A stretch of 64,000 bases of DNA, from contig NZ_QRMP01000010.1 in the NCBI RefSeq assembly GCF_003473295.1, positions 1-64,000 of the forward strand, given 5' to 3'. This document shows positions 36,897 through 45,580 of this stretch, piece by piece. The notes below the pieces were generated by a model that worked only from the letters and a program-made list of their open reading frames with translations, made no database searches and was not told where the DNA came from. Positions within the stretch are counted from its first letter, which is position 1; every line of letters starts with the position of its first letter. The DNA comes from Parabacteroides sp. AM08-6. GTDB lineage: Bacteria > Bacteroidota > Bacteroidia > Bacteroidales > Tannerellaceae. The position numbers and the translations under genes were made by a program.

Positions 36897-38156
36897 TTGA
36901 ACGAAAAAGAATTTGAAATAATGGCACCTGTGGGTTCGTATGAATCTCTGATGGCAGCTATCCAGGGAGGAGCCGATTCAATTTATTTCGGTATCGAAGG
37001 ATTGAATATGCGCTCACGTTCTTCCAATAATTTTACAACGGACGATTTGCGCAAGATTGTCGCCATTTGCCGGGAACAGGGTATTAAAAGCTACCTTACG
37101 GTCAATACGGTTATTTATGGGGAAGATTTACCTTTGATGCGCGAAATCATTGATGCAGCCAAGGCTGCAGAAGTCTCCGCCATCATTGCTGCCGATGTAG
37201 CTGCAATGAATTATGCGCATAGCATCGGGCAGGAAGTGCACCTTTCCACACAATTGAACATTTCCAATGCGGAAGCACTGAAATTTTACGCTCGCTTTGC
37301 AGATGTGGTCGTTTTGGCCCGTGAACTGAACTTGAAACAGGTACACGAAATTTATCAGCAAATTGTCGAACAACAAATAACAGGTCCCCGGGGTGAACTT
37401 ATCCGCATTGAAATGTTTGCCCACGGAGCTTTATGTATGGCCGTTTCGGGAAAATGCTACCTCAGCCTGCACGAAATGAATGCATCTGCCAACCGAGGTG
37501 CTTGTATGCAGATATGCCGGCGCGCCTACACGGTAAAAGATAAGGACAGCAACATCGAACTTGACATAGAGAACCAGTACATTATGTCTCCGAAAGACCT
37601 GAAAACCATTCACTTTATGAATAAGATGATGGATGCAGGCGTACGTGTATTTAAAATTGAAGGACGTGCCCGTGGGCCGGAATATGTGCGTCTTGTGACG
37701 GAATGCTACAAAGAAGCGGTACGTGCCTATTGTAACGGGACTTTTAACGAAGAAAAAGTGGCCATCTGGGACGAACGTCTGCGCAGTGTCTTCAACCGTG
37801 GTTTCTGGGACGGGTATTATTTAGGGCAGCGCCTTGGCGAATGGAGTAGTAAATATGGTTCGGGAGCCACCAAAAAGAAAGTATATGTAGCAAAAGGCAT
37901 TAAATATTTCGACAAAATAGGTGTCGCCGAATTTGAAATGGAATCCGGTTCGCTGAAAGTAGGTGACGAAATATTAATCACAGGTCCGACAACAGGAGCG
38001 GTGATGCAGACTATCGACGAAATTCGCGTGGATTTAAAACCGGTAGAAGAGACGCTCAAAGGCGAACGCTTTTCCTTTAAGGTGTGCGAGAAAATTCGCC
38101 CGTCCGACCGGTTATACAAAATGGAACCCAATCGTATCACTAAAGAATTGATATAA
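36897..38156 (+). CDS. Peptidase U32 family protein (RlhA/TrhP-like)
   Basis: 419 residues. The U32 signature is present as EMFAHGALCMAVSGKCYLS, with clustered cysteines (NRGACMQICRR), after MAPVGSYESLMAAIQGGADS. Characterised relatives hydroxylate 23S rRNA or wobble uridines of tRNA rather than acting as peptidases. The frame opens with a TTG at 36897 (preceded by an in-frame stop); the first ATG is at 36921, right at the conserved MAPVGSYE. TTG is favoured because homologues have several residues before this motif. It overlaps the thioesterase gene by 1 nt (TAATG). Confidence 0.88.
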   Translation: MNEKEFEIMAPVGSYESLMAAIQGGADSIYFGIEGLNMRSRSSNNFTTDDLRKIVAICREQGIKSYLTVNTVIYGEDLPLMREIIDAAKAAEVSAIIAADVAAMNYAHSIGQEVHLSTQLNISNAEALKFYARFADVVVLARELNLKQVHEIYQQIVEQQITGPRGELIRIEMFAHGALCMAVSGKCYLSLHEMNASANRGACMQICRRAYTVKDKDSNIELDIENQYIMSPKDLKTIHFMNKMMDAGVRVFKIEGRARGPEYVRLVTECYKEAVRAYCNGTFNEEKVAIWDERLRSVFNRGFWDGYYLGQRLGEWSSKYGSGATKKKVYVAKGIKYFDKIGVAEFEMESGSLKVGDEILITGPTTGAVMQTIDEIRVDLKPVEETLKGERFSFKVCEKIRPSDRLYKMEPNRITKELI

Positions 38157-38557
38157 TGAAAGAATACCTTTTTAAACTGACAGACAAAGTCCGCGACTAC
38201 GAATGTGACCTGCAAGGGGTGGTAAACAATTCCAATTATCAGCATTATATGGAACATACGCGCCATGAATTCTTGGAGTCTCTTGGTGAAAATTTCGGGA
38301 AAATGCACGAAAAAGGGGTGGATGGCTTCGTATCACGCGTAGAAATCCAGTATAAAAATTCTTTGCGAAGCGGCGATAGCTATACCTCTTGCCTGAATGT
38401 TTACAAAAAAGGGGTGAAACTGGTATTTGAACAGGATATTTATAGAGTTTCGGACGGTGCTCTCGCAACCAAAGGTATTGTAGAATCTGTTATCGTCGAA
38501 AACGGGAAATTAACAAGAGGAGAATATTTCGATGAAATGCTAAAAAGAATAGAATAA
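38156..38557 (+). CDS. Hotdog-fold acyl-CoA thioesterase (4HBT family)
   Basis: A 133-residue single hotdog domain. The motif DYECDLQGVVNNSNYQHYMEHTRHEF is replaced here by its core, DLQGVVNNSNY, the 4-hydroxybenzoyl-CoA thioesterase active-site loop with catalytic Asp, followed by a helix. It probably hydrolyses acyl-CoA or acyl-ACP in the cytoplasm. Its start overlaps the U32 stop and dprA begins at the next base after its stop, so all three are translationally linked. Confidence 0.88.
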   Translation: MKEYLFKLTDKVRDYECDLQGVVNNSNYQHYMEHTRHEFLESLGENFGKMHEKGVDGFVSRVEIQYKNSLRSGDSYTSCLNVYKKGVKLVFEQDIYRVSDGALATKGIVESVIVENGKLTRGEYFDEMLKRIE

Positions 38558-39667
38558 ATGACTAACAAACTGATTTACCAAATTGGCCTGACTATGATTA
38601 ACGGTGTAGGAGACATCCTGGCCCGTCAACTGCTACAAACCTTAGGCGACGCAGAGGCCGTATTTGCTGAAAAGCAACAATTATTGGAACGTATTCCGGG
38701 AATCGGAAGTTTCACTGCTGCCGAGATTAAACGCCCGGAAGTGCTTCTACGTGCAGAAAAAGAACTTTCCTTCATCGAAAAGAATCAGATTTCCTGCTAT
38801 TTCATGACCGAAGAGGATTATCCGACCCGATTGAGAGAATGTCCGGATGCTCCTGTCCTTTTTTATTTCAAAGGAAATGCAGATTTAAATGCAGCCCGTA
38901 TCATCAGTATTGTGGGGACACGCAATGCAACGGATTACGGACGAGACCTGACCGAAACACTTATCCGGGAACTGGCTGCTATTTATCCGGATTTACTTGT
39001 TATAAGCGGATTAGCCTATGGTATCGATGTTTGTGCCCATCGAAACGCTTTACGAAATCAATTGCCTACAATTGGCGTATTAGCGCATGGCCTGGACCGC
39101 ATATATCCATCAGCCCATCGGAATACTGCCATTGAAATGCTTGAACGAGGAGGATTGCTGACAGATTTCGCCAGTGGGACAGATCCGGACAAGCCTAATT
39201 TCATCAAAAGGAACCGCATTGTAGCAGGCATGGCGGATGCAACCGTTGTTATCGAATCTGCCGAGAAAGGTGGCTCTCTCATCACAGCCGACATTGCCTT
39301 TTCGTATGGACGAGATGTTTATTGCTTTCCAGGACGTGTAAACGATTCTCATTCCAAGGGCTGTAACAACCTAATACGACAAAACAAAGCCGGGCTTATA
39401 ACTTCAGCTTCCGACCTTATTTCAGCTTTATGCTGGGAGATGACAACTTCGACAAAACCGGATGCAATACAAACAGAACTACTTTTTCCTGAAAACGACC
39501 AACATGCCCGGATAACCGCAATCTTGCGTGAAAAAGGAGAAATACATATCAATGAACTGGTTCGCGCTCTCGATATGCCTGTACATATAATTTCAACAAT
39601 GTTATTTGAAATGGAAATGAATGGAGTTGTGAAAGGAATGCCTGGGAACATTTACAAACTTCTATAA
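38558..39667 (+). CDS. dprA: DNA-processing protein DprA
   Basis: 369 residues. An N-terminal HhH-like part (LERIPGIGSFTAAEIK) precedes the Rossmann DprA core: SIVGTRNATDYGRDL, VISGLAYGIDVCAHR, LAHGLDRIYPSAHR, KRNRIVAGMADATVVIES and KGGSLITADIAFSYGRDVY. A C-terminal winged-helix domain ends the protein. It loads RecA on incoming single-stranded DNA. The stop codon lies within the left edge of the sRNA-like repeat (TATAA...AATTAAAGG), showing the repeat abuts the gene. Confidence 0.94.
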   Translation: MTNKLIYQIGLTMINGVGDILARQLLQTLGDAEAVFAEKQQLLERIPGIGSFTAAEIKRPEVLLRAEKELSFIEKNQISCYFMTEEDYPTRLRECPDAPVLFYFKGNADLNAARIISIVGTRNATDYGRDLTETLIRELAAIYPDLLVISGLAYGIDVCAHRNALRNQLPTIGVLAHGLDRIYPSAHRNTAIEMLERGGLLTDFASGTDPDKPNFIKRNRIVAGMADATVVIESAEKGGSLITADIAFSYGRDVYCFPGRVNDSHSKGCNNLIRQNKAGLITSASDLISALCWEMTTSTKPDAIQTELLFPENDQHARITAILREKGEIHINELVRALDMPVHIISTMLFEMEMNGVVKGMPGNIYKLL

Positions 39668-39669
39668 AT

Positions 39670-39743
39670 AATTAAAGGCTGTCTCACGACAACCCCTAAC
39701 CAAACTTTGTTAACCTTAAATCTAATACTATTATGAAAAAACC
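39670..39743 (-). ncRNA. Candidate small RNA, repeat copy 1
   Basis: Minus-strand unit: TTGACAA (39774-39780), 16 nt, -7 box TATCTTTG (39750-39757), then a conserved body and a hairpin GGTTGTC-GTGA-GACAGCC (39677-39694) followed by TTTAATT. The repeat spans about 39663-39780 and its core is identical to copy 4. The transcript would run towards the dprA 3' end, antisense to its last bases at most. No protein is evident on this strand. Confidence 0.6.
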
Positions 39744-39865
39744 ACGATGCAAAGATACAGTTGCCAAACCCTTTTGTCAAGTCTTTTTCGGCTAATAATT
39801 GTTAATGCCACACATAAAAACAGACAAAAGAGTTTAACTGCCCCTAAAGAGTCTTGAAATCAGAC

Positions 39866-40765
39866 TTACTTAGCCAGATTCAATCCTTTAAACAGATAAG
39901 GATAATCTGTTTCTATCACATCCGGTTTAGTTTTAATCTCCATTTTATAACCGTCAACTTTCACTGTCTCGCTTTCGGCTCTATCATGTGTCGGAGCGAC
40001 TGAAATCATGCACATCACACCATTACGATGCAAAGCATCATACAAAGGCTGTTGTTCGGGTTTCATTTTCGGACCGACATAAGCCATTACCTGCTTCCAG
40101 GGAATACCGGCTTTCTCGTAGTTATCAAATTCTTCCTTATTTTTACACCAGCAGGAAAACATAGCCTGCTTATCCCGGTCAAGATAATACTGGGCTTGTT
40201 TGGGATTATGAACAGTGTACATTACATTCACAGGTTTCACCTCTTCGATAAAATCCGCCATAACCTCCAAAGGAACATCTTTAATATCCAGATTCAGAAT
40301 TGTTTTTCCCCGGCTCCATTCGATACATTCTTTCAAAGTCGGAATTTTATAAGGAGTCACATTCCCATTCCGGTCTTTCAGATTGAAAGCCTGCAATTCG
40401 GCGTAAGTATAATCCGAAACACGTCCTTTCCCGGTTGTCGTACGATCGATTGTTTCGTCATGCATCAACACAATCACACCATCTTTTGTCAATCGCGGAT
40501 CGATTTCAAAAAAGGATTCCATAAAAGACAAGGTCTTTTCAAAAGATTCGATACAATTTTCAGGGTATCCTTCCAACATTCCGCCACGATGACCGCTTAT
40601 CACAATCGGGCGGTCAGGGGAGTATCGAAAATAGTTATGTAATTGCTCACTATTCCCTATCGAGATGTAGTGAGGTTCTGTCCGGGAAGAATCTGCGGCC
40701 CACCCATTTATCACCAATAAAAAGGCGCCCAGAAAAAAAAGAGGCAAATGAAGAAGTTTCATCAT
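39866..40765 (-). CDS. Secreted glycerophosphodiester phosphodiesterase
   Basis: 299 residues with a signal peptide (LPLFFLGAFLLVINGWA). The GDPD catalytic set is visible: the first His in ISGHRGGMLEGYPENC, metal ligands in FEIDPRLTKDGVIVLMHD, the second His in that same HDETIDRTTTGKG motif, and a later NLDIKD. It hydrolyses glycerophosphodiesters from phospholipid or teichoic acid-like sources in the periplasm. Single gene with a TATATTTG -7 box upstream. Confidence 0.92.
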   Translation of the reverse strand: MMKLLHLPLFFLGAFLLVINGWAADSSRTEPHYISIGNSEQLHNYFRYSPDRPIVISGHRGGMLEGYPENCIESFEKTLSFMESFFEIDPRLTKDGVIVLMHDETIDRTTTGKGRVSDYTYAELQAFNLKDRNGNVTPYKIPTLKECIEWSRGKTILNLDIKDVPLEVMADFIEEVKPVNVMYTVHNPKQAQYYLDRDKQAMFSCWCKNKEEFDNYEKAGIPWKQVMAYVGPKMKPEQQPLYDALHRNGVMCMISVAPTHDRAESETVKVDGYKMEIKTKPDVIETDYPYLFKGLNLAK

Positions 40766-40816
40766 ACAGATTTTTTATTTGTTTCAATTTAGATTATCTT
40801 GTTTGTTAGCACGTTA

Positions 40817-40824
40817 CAAATATA
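40817..40824 (-). promoter_or_regulatory. -7 box of GDPD gene
   Basis: The minus strand reads TATATTTG, 52 nt upstream of the ATG at 40765. No -33 TTTG at 20 nt. Confidence 0.5.
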
Positions 40825-40842
40825 GAAAACAATTGAAATATA

Positions 40843-42048
40843 TTAACTGACTTTCAAGAGAAACACAACCGGATTATTTTCTCCGGTATTTCTATTTGGA
40901 AATTTCTCTTCTATCATCATTCTCAATCTATCGGCCTTTTCCATATTCAGTACCCCTTCATCTATCCAAGAGTTAAATCCTACATCTATAGCACTTTGAA
41001 GGTCATCTTGGTCAAGGATAGAGATTAAACAATCTTTATATTGACCAATAGGATGATTAGTTGCTATGAATAATAGATCATCCAGAAAATACTGAAAAAC
41101 ATTTGTTTCCTTTGTTGTTTTATCATAAACACAGAACATAGGTATTATCACATTTACGAATTTAATAAAGACCTTATCGTTTATTTCAAATACATCAGTA
41201 ATGCCTGCTATAGTTTTCTTTTCCAGAAGAACATTTATTGCCGGCCTGATATCTTTTCGAATATCCTCCCTATCTTCAAGACTCATCTTCTTTGCCCCAT
41301 AATCAATGTAATATATCGGATTCATTCTTTCATTTGTCAAAGAGAATATGGAATCATTCATATGTTGTGCAAATAGTATGTTCTTTTCGGTTTTTCTAAA
41401 TATACATTTGTGTATCAGAGGCGAATCATTCAAAGAAGGGTAATATTTACCAACAGTTTTCCCATTTTTGTCTTTTACCACCAATGAATATAAAGGATCT
41501 CCAAAGCTTGGATTTTCTCTATACAAATAAAAAAGCCCATTCTGATATTCAAATTTATCAGCAAAATAGTTCATCTGCACTTCACCTACAAATTGATTCT
41601 GGAAAGAGAACGTTAATATCTTTTTTCTTTGAAGATCATATAGATAAACTAATTTTTCTTCTTCGTTCAAAGAGAAATCCGACAAATCTATAAATTCTTT
41701 TGGTCCTTGTCCGCGAGTGCCTATCCGATACAAGAAATTTCCTTTACGATTGAAAACATATATACCTTTTTGATTTGACTTTTCCATCACAAAAACATAA
41801 TCATCCGAAATTACTATTTTTTTTATTTCAGACAATATTGATTCATCGGTAAATTCTAATGAAATCATTTCGATTTCTTTCACAAAAGAAGAGAGTTTTC
41901 CATATGTAGTCTCTAAATCCGAAATATTTATCGGAGTAGTCATTTCTGCCTCCGAAGAAGTATTGTCTTGCTTTTTTCTACATGACAAAATAGATATTGT
42001 GATTAATAGCAGGATGAAACATGCAGTTATCAATCTTATAATTTTCAT
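40843..42048 (-). CDS. 6-bladed beta-propeller lipoprotein
   Basis: 401 residues with a lipoprotein signal (LLLITISILSCRKKQ). The body has repeated NHL-like blades, for example YVFVMEKSNQKGIYVFNRKG, FLYRIGTRGQGPKEFIDLSD and KLVYLYDLQRKKILTF, as in the 6-bladed beta-propeller family expanded in Bacteroidales. Function is unknown; surface binding is likely. Single gene with its own promoter-like TATCTTTG at 42066-42073 on the minus strand. Confidence 0.82.
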   Translation of the reverse strand: MKIIRLITACFILLLITISILSCRKKQDNTSSEAEMTTPINISDLETTYGKLSSFVKEIEMISLEFTDESILSEIKKIVISDDYVFVMEKSNQKGIYVFNRKGNFLYRIGTRGQGPKEFIDLSDFSLNEEEKLVYLYDLQRKKILTFSFQNQFVGEVQMNYFADKFEYQNGLFYLYRENPSFGDPLYSLVVKDKNGKTVGKYYPSLNDSPLIHKCIFRKTEKNILFAQHMNDSIFSLTNERMNPIYYIDYGAKKMSLEDREDIRKDIRPAINVLLEKKTIAGITDVFEINDKVFIKFVNVIIPMFCVYDKTTKETNVFQYFLDDLLFIATNHPIGQYKDCLISILDQDDLQSAIDVGFNSWIDEGVLNMEKADRLRMMIEEKFPNRNTGENNPVVFLLKVS

Positions 42049-42065
42049 AATTGTTATATTTTCCC

Positions 42066-42073
42066 CAAAGATA
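42066..42073 (-). promoter_or_regulatory. -7 box of beta-propeller lipoprotein gene
   Basis: The minus strand reads TATCTTTG, about 18 nt upstream of the ATG at 42048, giving a very short leader. Confidence 0.45.
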
Positions 42074-42125
42074 TGTATATTCTTTCAAGAGAAATCAATT
42101 TCTTCAGACAAAAACCCTATAAAAC

Positions 42126-42198
42126 AATTAAGGATTGTCTCACGACAACCCCTAACCAACTTTGTTAACCTTAAATCTAATACTATTATGAAAAAACC
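42126..42198 (-). ncRNA. Candidate small RNA, repeat copy 2
   Basis: Minus-strand unit: TTGACAA (42229-42235), 16 nt, TATATTTG (42205-42212), conserved body, and hairpin GGGTTGTC-GTGA-GACAATCC (42132-42151). The 3' arm differs from copy 1 at two places, yet the pairs stay G-U or A-U in the minus-strand RNA, whereas in the plus sense one becomes an A-C mismatch. Core identical to copy 3. The transcript would run towards the beta-propeller gene promoter. Confidence 0.6.
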
Positions 42199-42355
42199 AC
42201 AATGCAAATATACAGCCGTCAAAGCCCTTTGTCAAGCTTTTCCGAGACAATATATGTTAAGCTGCGACAGCTTTTTCACTAAAATGTGTTAGCTAATTCA
42301 AATCTATATACAATACATGCAAATTCTGCTAAATTTAACACTTTCCCGCGTGATT

Positions 42356-42739
42356 TTAAAGTACCTGTTCGCTAAATAATCTTTGCAACGTTTCATCCAA
42401 ATCGTCCGAGAAACCAGGATGTGGACGCGAAGTCTGAATCGAAGCGCTCCGAACAGCGGTCAACCACCTGAAACGCTCGGGAATATCCAATGCGGCTATC
42501 GGTCCCCCATCATTTTTACCTGCACATATTTTACCGAAAACCTTTAAATTCCCATAGAGCGACTCCCTCTCCAACTCAGTTGCAAAAAGGTCAAGTTTCC
42601 GCTCGTCTACTTTATAGACAGCTTTCAGGTATTTTGCCTTTTTTGAGAACAAAATAATTCCCACATTGATGAACTCTTCCCGTTCTACCTTAGGGACAAC
42701 GCGGATAACGGCATATTCATATAAGTGCTTTCCTTGCAT
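42356..42739 (-). CDS. DUF3037 protein, partner of HipA-like kinase
   Basis: A 127-residue soluble protein. DUF3037 features are YEYAVIRVVPKVEREEFINV, a glycine-ended strand (GIILFSKKAKYL) and a C-terminal RTSRPHPGF-like region (SIQTSRPHPGFSDDLDETL). The function is unknown. It overlaps the kinase gene by 23 bp, so the two proteins are translationally coupled and probably act together. The pair is known to me as a recurrent two-gene neighbourhood in diverse bacteria. Confidence 0.82.
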   Translation of the reverse strand: MQGKHLYEYAVIRVVPKVEREEFINVGIILFSKKAKYLKAVYKVDERKLDLFATELERESLYGNLKVFGKICAGKNDGGPIAALDIPERFRWLTAVRSASIQTSRPHPGFSDDLDETLQRLFSEQVL

Positions 42740-43508
42740 GTTGTGCTTCTTTAATAAACAGTTCGGAATGGGCCAATCTCTTTAAAAGGAAACGGACATA
42801 GACATCTCTTATTTCATCCGGAGTACCCGGACTATCGTTCCAATGCAACCAGTCATCCGGAATTAAAGCGATTATGGCACGTATCTTATCCTCAGTCAAC
42901 AATTGTTTAAACTCCTTATCTGCCTCTTCAAGCAAAGAGGCCTCAGGAAGCAACACGTGGTCCTTTATCTGTATAAAGGGACTAATGGCATGTTTTTCCC
43001 AGTTCACCCACGAATAATGGAAAAAGAAGGAAGCACCGTGGTCAATAAGCCACAATTCGTTATGCCACATCAACATATTAGTATTACGGAACGTACGGTC
43101 TACGTTTGTAAGAAATGCATCCAGCCAAACTATTCGTGAAGCCGTTTTCGCATCTATTTTCGTCACCACCGGATCGAAAGTCAAAGCTCCGGAAAGAAAA
43201 TGTAGTCCCAAGTTAAGCCCACGACTATTCTGTAGCAAATCCTGAATCTCCTCATCTCCTTCCGTGCGGCCAAAAGCCTCATCCAAATTCAGAAAAACCA
43301 GTTCGGGGACGCGAAACCCTAACACACGGGCAACCTCCCCTCCTACAAGTTCGGCAATCAACGCCTTCGTTCCATGACCGGCTCCACGAAACTTCACGAC
43401 ATATTTGAAGCCATCATCGGCTTCGGCCAATGCCGGCAACGAACCGCCTTCCCTAAGAGGCATAATATACCGCATTACATCTGCTATCCGTAATTCCATT
43501 TCTTCCAT
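42717..43508 (-). CDS. HipA-like kinase
   Basis: A 263-residue short HipA-family kinase. Core motifs are YVVKFRGAGHGTKALIAEL (ATP-binding Lys), LVFLNLDEAFG, the catalytic loop WLDAFLTNVDRTFRNTNML (Asp and Asn) and the metal Asp in ELWLIDHGASFFFH. It lacks the N-subdomain-1 of full HipA toxins and has no HipB antitoxin beside it; a DUF3037 protein follows instead. Met 43508 and Met 43499 are both possible starts. Role unproven: a toxin, stress kinase or defence module are all possible. Confidence 0.83.
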   Translation of the reverse strand: MEEMELRIADVMRYIMPLREGGSLPALAEADDGFKYVVKFRGAGHGTKALIAELVGGEVARVLGFRVPELVFLNLDEAFGRTEGDEEIQDLLQNSRGLNLGLHFLSGALTFDPVVTKIDAKTASRIVWLDAFLTNVDRTFRNTNMLMWHNELWLIDHGASFFFHYSWVNWEKHAISPFIQIKDHVLLPEASLLEEADKEFKQLLTEDKIRAIIALIPDDWLHWNDSPGTPDEIRDVYVRFLLKRLAHSELFIKEAQHARKALI

Positions 43509-43562
43509 ATTAATCGGGGATAAAGATACAAGTCCTTTTTAAAAAACAAAACCTCTATAAAC

Positions 43563-43635
43563 AATTAAAGGCTGTCTCACGACAACCCCTAACCAACTTT
43601 GTTAACCTTAAATCTAATACTATTATGAAAAAACC
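43563..43635 (-). ncRNA. Candidate small RNA, repeat copy 3
   Basis: Minus-strand unit: TTGGCAA (43666-43672), 16 nt, TATATTTG (43642-43649), conserved body and hairpin GGTTGTC-GTGA-GACAGCC (43570-43587) with TTTAATTG. The spacer between the boxes is unrelated to copies 1 and 4, but both boxes are kept. It lies just upstream of the HipA-like kinase gene and points towards it; read-through could reach that gene. Confidence 0.6.
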
Positions 43636-43792
43636 ACAATGCAAATATACAACCGTAGAAACTACTTGCCAAGGACTTTGCGAATAATATTTGTTAAACG
43701 AATAAGCCCATTCCGACAAAAAGTGTCAAGAAAGGCGAAACTATACATATTGCGGTCAAAAACTGCTAAATTTAACATTTAAAGCAGTCAGA

Positions 43793-44596
43793 TTAGAGAG
43801 ATAAACGCTCCTTCAGCAGGCGGTATCCGTTCAAACTTGCCCGCAAACAAACACCATTTTTCAACCTTACCTGATAATTTTCCTTTCCGAACAACTCCAC
43901 CCGCACAATCTGTTCCGCGTTCACAATACAGGAACGATGGATGCGAATAAATAAAGCGGAAGAAAGATGTGTTTCAAAATATTTCATTGTTTGTTCTTTT
44001 ACATACTGCCCGGTAGAGGTGAACAATGTTACATAATCCCCACTTGCTTGTATATACAACAGGTCGTCTATATGAATAATATGTATGCGTGTGCCGTCTT
44101 TCACAGAAATACGGTCCAATAGAGCATCTTCAGTTTCTATGATTTCCATTTCCGGCCCACCTTTCTTTTCATCCTTCTCAACAGGCTCTTCAAGTTGTTG
44201 TTCATAAATCCGGTTTATCCGATACCATTGCAATAAAATAATCCAACATAAAGCCCCGAATACTACACGCAACGGAATACTATCGATAAAATCAGGAATT
44301 GCCTCCCGCACCAGCAATATCTGAAGCTCGAAAGCTCCTGCCAAACTTATGCCCAAAGCCAGGATAGCCGAAAGTACTTGCACTTGCAAGGCGTGCAGCG
44401 TCCCATCGATATATCCGTAAAGAAACCCTGCCACAGCCAACAAACCAATCGAGACCAAGCTATCTGCAGCAGCAATCCATCCGCTTTCCTGCCCATACCT
44501 GTATAACAGCCCTGTATAAACCAGAAATGCGACCACAGTCAATGCAATTCCCGCAACACGGTTGGCAACCGATTCGATAAATGGATGCGTCTGCAT
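43793..44596 (-). CDS. Membrane-anchored LytTR-family regulator
   Basis: 267 residues. Four membrane helices fill residues 10-140, followed by a linker (EEPVEKDEKKGGPEMEIIE) and a LytTR DNA-binding domain from about 165, with IHIIHIDDLLYIQASGDYVTLFT, YFETHLSSALFIRIHRSCIVN and NGVCLRASLNGYRLLKERL. There is no receiver domain, so it would act as a one-component membrane sensor-regulator. Three nt after the LiaF-like gene; the two form an operon. Confidence 0.87.
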   Translation of the reverse strand: MQTHPFIESVANRVAGIALTVVAFLVYTGLLYRYGQESGWIAAADSLVSIGLLAVAGFLYGYIDGTLHALQVQVLSAILALGISLAGAFELQILLVREAIPDFIDSIPLRVVFGALCWIILLQWYRINRIYEQQLEEPVEKDEKKGGPEMEIIETEDALLDRISVKDGTRIHIIHIDDLLYIQASGDYVTLFTSTGQYVKEQTMKYFETHLSSALFIRIHRSCIVNAEQIVRVELFGKENYQVRLKNGVCLRASLNGYRLLKERLSL

Positions 44597-44599
44597 ACT

Positions 44600-45337
44600 T
44601 TAATTCTTAAATTCGATTCCGCCAAAAGTGACACTTCCCCGTACAATCAAGAGATGCTCCTGATCTACTTCAGATAGACCATAGCGCTTGTCATCGCATC
44701 CTCCGATAACCGCGTTTATTTGGGATTGTAAATTCCAGTCGGAAGGCAAATAGATTTCAATGCCTCCAAAAGCGCATTCCACATCAATATAAGTCTGCCG
44801 AGCTTCCAATTTCGTCCGCCTCAAATCGAGAATCGTTCCGCCAAAAGTATTCCGGATACGAGCTCCTTTAAACACCGGATCCAACACTATTTGCTTGATT
44901 GAGCCAAACGTATTGTCCGAAACGACAAATCCGTCATTCGACGTACAACTTTCTTGCTGATATTCCGTCTTCCAATCACTACTCCACTTCTTGCGTGACC
45001 TTCTCTTAAACAAAATAGACACCCCTATGATAATAAAAATCAGTGGCCAGAAAGTATTCACCCAACTAGTATCCACCTCGATTATCTTCGGCAACAAAAA
45101 TACCGTACCAATAGCAAGAACCGTAAAACCTCCCCAATAATTACATTTAATCAGCTGCGTGAGCCCGATTACCATCAAAAGCATTTGCCAAGAAATAATC
45201 AAATGAAAATAATAATCATCGATTATGCCCAAATTCCGTCCGATAAACATCAGACCTACTACAATAAATACAATTGCAGTCACAAACGAATTCAATTTAC
45301 GATGGCCGAAATAAACTTCCCGTTGATTTGTTCTCAT
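44600..45337 (-). CDS. LiaF-like (YvqF) membrane protein
   Basis: 245 residues: four N-terminal membrane helices (about 15-110), a basic linker (KRRSRKKWSSDWK), then a beta-rich C-terminal domain with FGSIKQIVLDPVFKGARIRN, FGGTILDLRRTKLE and AFGGIEIYLPSDW, typical of LiaF/DUF2154. In Firmicutes LiaF restrains an envelope-stress regulator. Here the cotranscribed LytTR protein is the obvious partner. A TTG-N20-TAGTTTTG promoter lies upstream. Confidence 0.85.
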   Translation of the reverse strand: MRTNQREVYFGHRKLNSFVTAIVFIVVGLMFIGRNLGIIDDYYFHLIISWQMLLMVIGLTQLIKCNYWGGFTVLAIGTVFLLPKIIEVDTSWVNTFWPLIFIIIGVSILFKRRSRKKWSSDWKTEYQQESCTSNDGFVVSDNTFGSIKQIVLDPVFKGARIRNTFGGTILDLRRTKLEARQTYIDVECAFGGIEIYLPSDWNLQSQINAVIGGCDDKRYGLSEVDQEHLLIVRGSVTFGGIEFKN

Positions 45338-45362
45338 GATTATTCAATTTTAAATTTTGGTA

Positions 45363-45393
45363 CAAAACTATTGTAACAAGGCTTGTTGCACAA
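45363..45393 (-). promoter_or_regulatory. Promoter of LiaF-LytTR operon
   Basis: The minus strand has TTG (45391-45393) and TAGTTTTG (45363-45370) separated by 20 nt, 26 nt before the ATG at 45337. Confidence 0.6.
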
Positions 45394-45506
45394 TAAAAAA
45401 ACGGTCATTCACCGATAGTTCCCGACGAATACCGGATTATTCTCGGTAAAATACCATACTTTTGTAATAAAAAATGGGCTTCTGACATTCAGAAACCCTT
45501 ATAAAC

Positions 45507-45580
45507 AATTAAAGGCTGTCTCACGACAACCCCTAACCAAACTTTGTTAACCTTAAATCTAATACTATTATGAAAAAACC
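45507..45580 (-). ncRNA. Candidate small RNA, repeat copy 4
   Basis: Minus-strand unit: TTGACAA (45610-45616), 15 nt, TATCTTTG (45587-45594), conserved body and hairpin GGTTGTC-GTGA-GACAGCC (45514-45531) with TTTAATTG. Body identical to copy 1. It points towards the LiaF-LytTR operon, whose promoter lies about 110 nt further on. Confidence 0.6.

Noticed and set aside
39733..39795. Short plus-strand frames starting ATGAAAAAACC in every repeat copy, as a family of small peptides
   Set aside because: After the repeat edge the frames diverge completely and end at different lengths. The conserved bases are better explained by the minus-strand promoter and RNA body.
43563..43635. Repeat copies as remnants of insertion sequences
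   Set aside because: No transposase fragment, terminal inverted repeats or target-site duplications are visible, and the promoter boxes are better conserved than the spacers.
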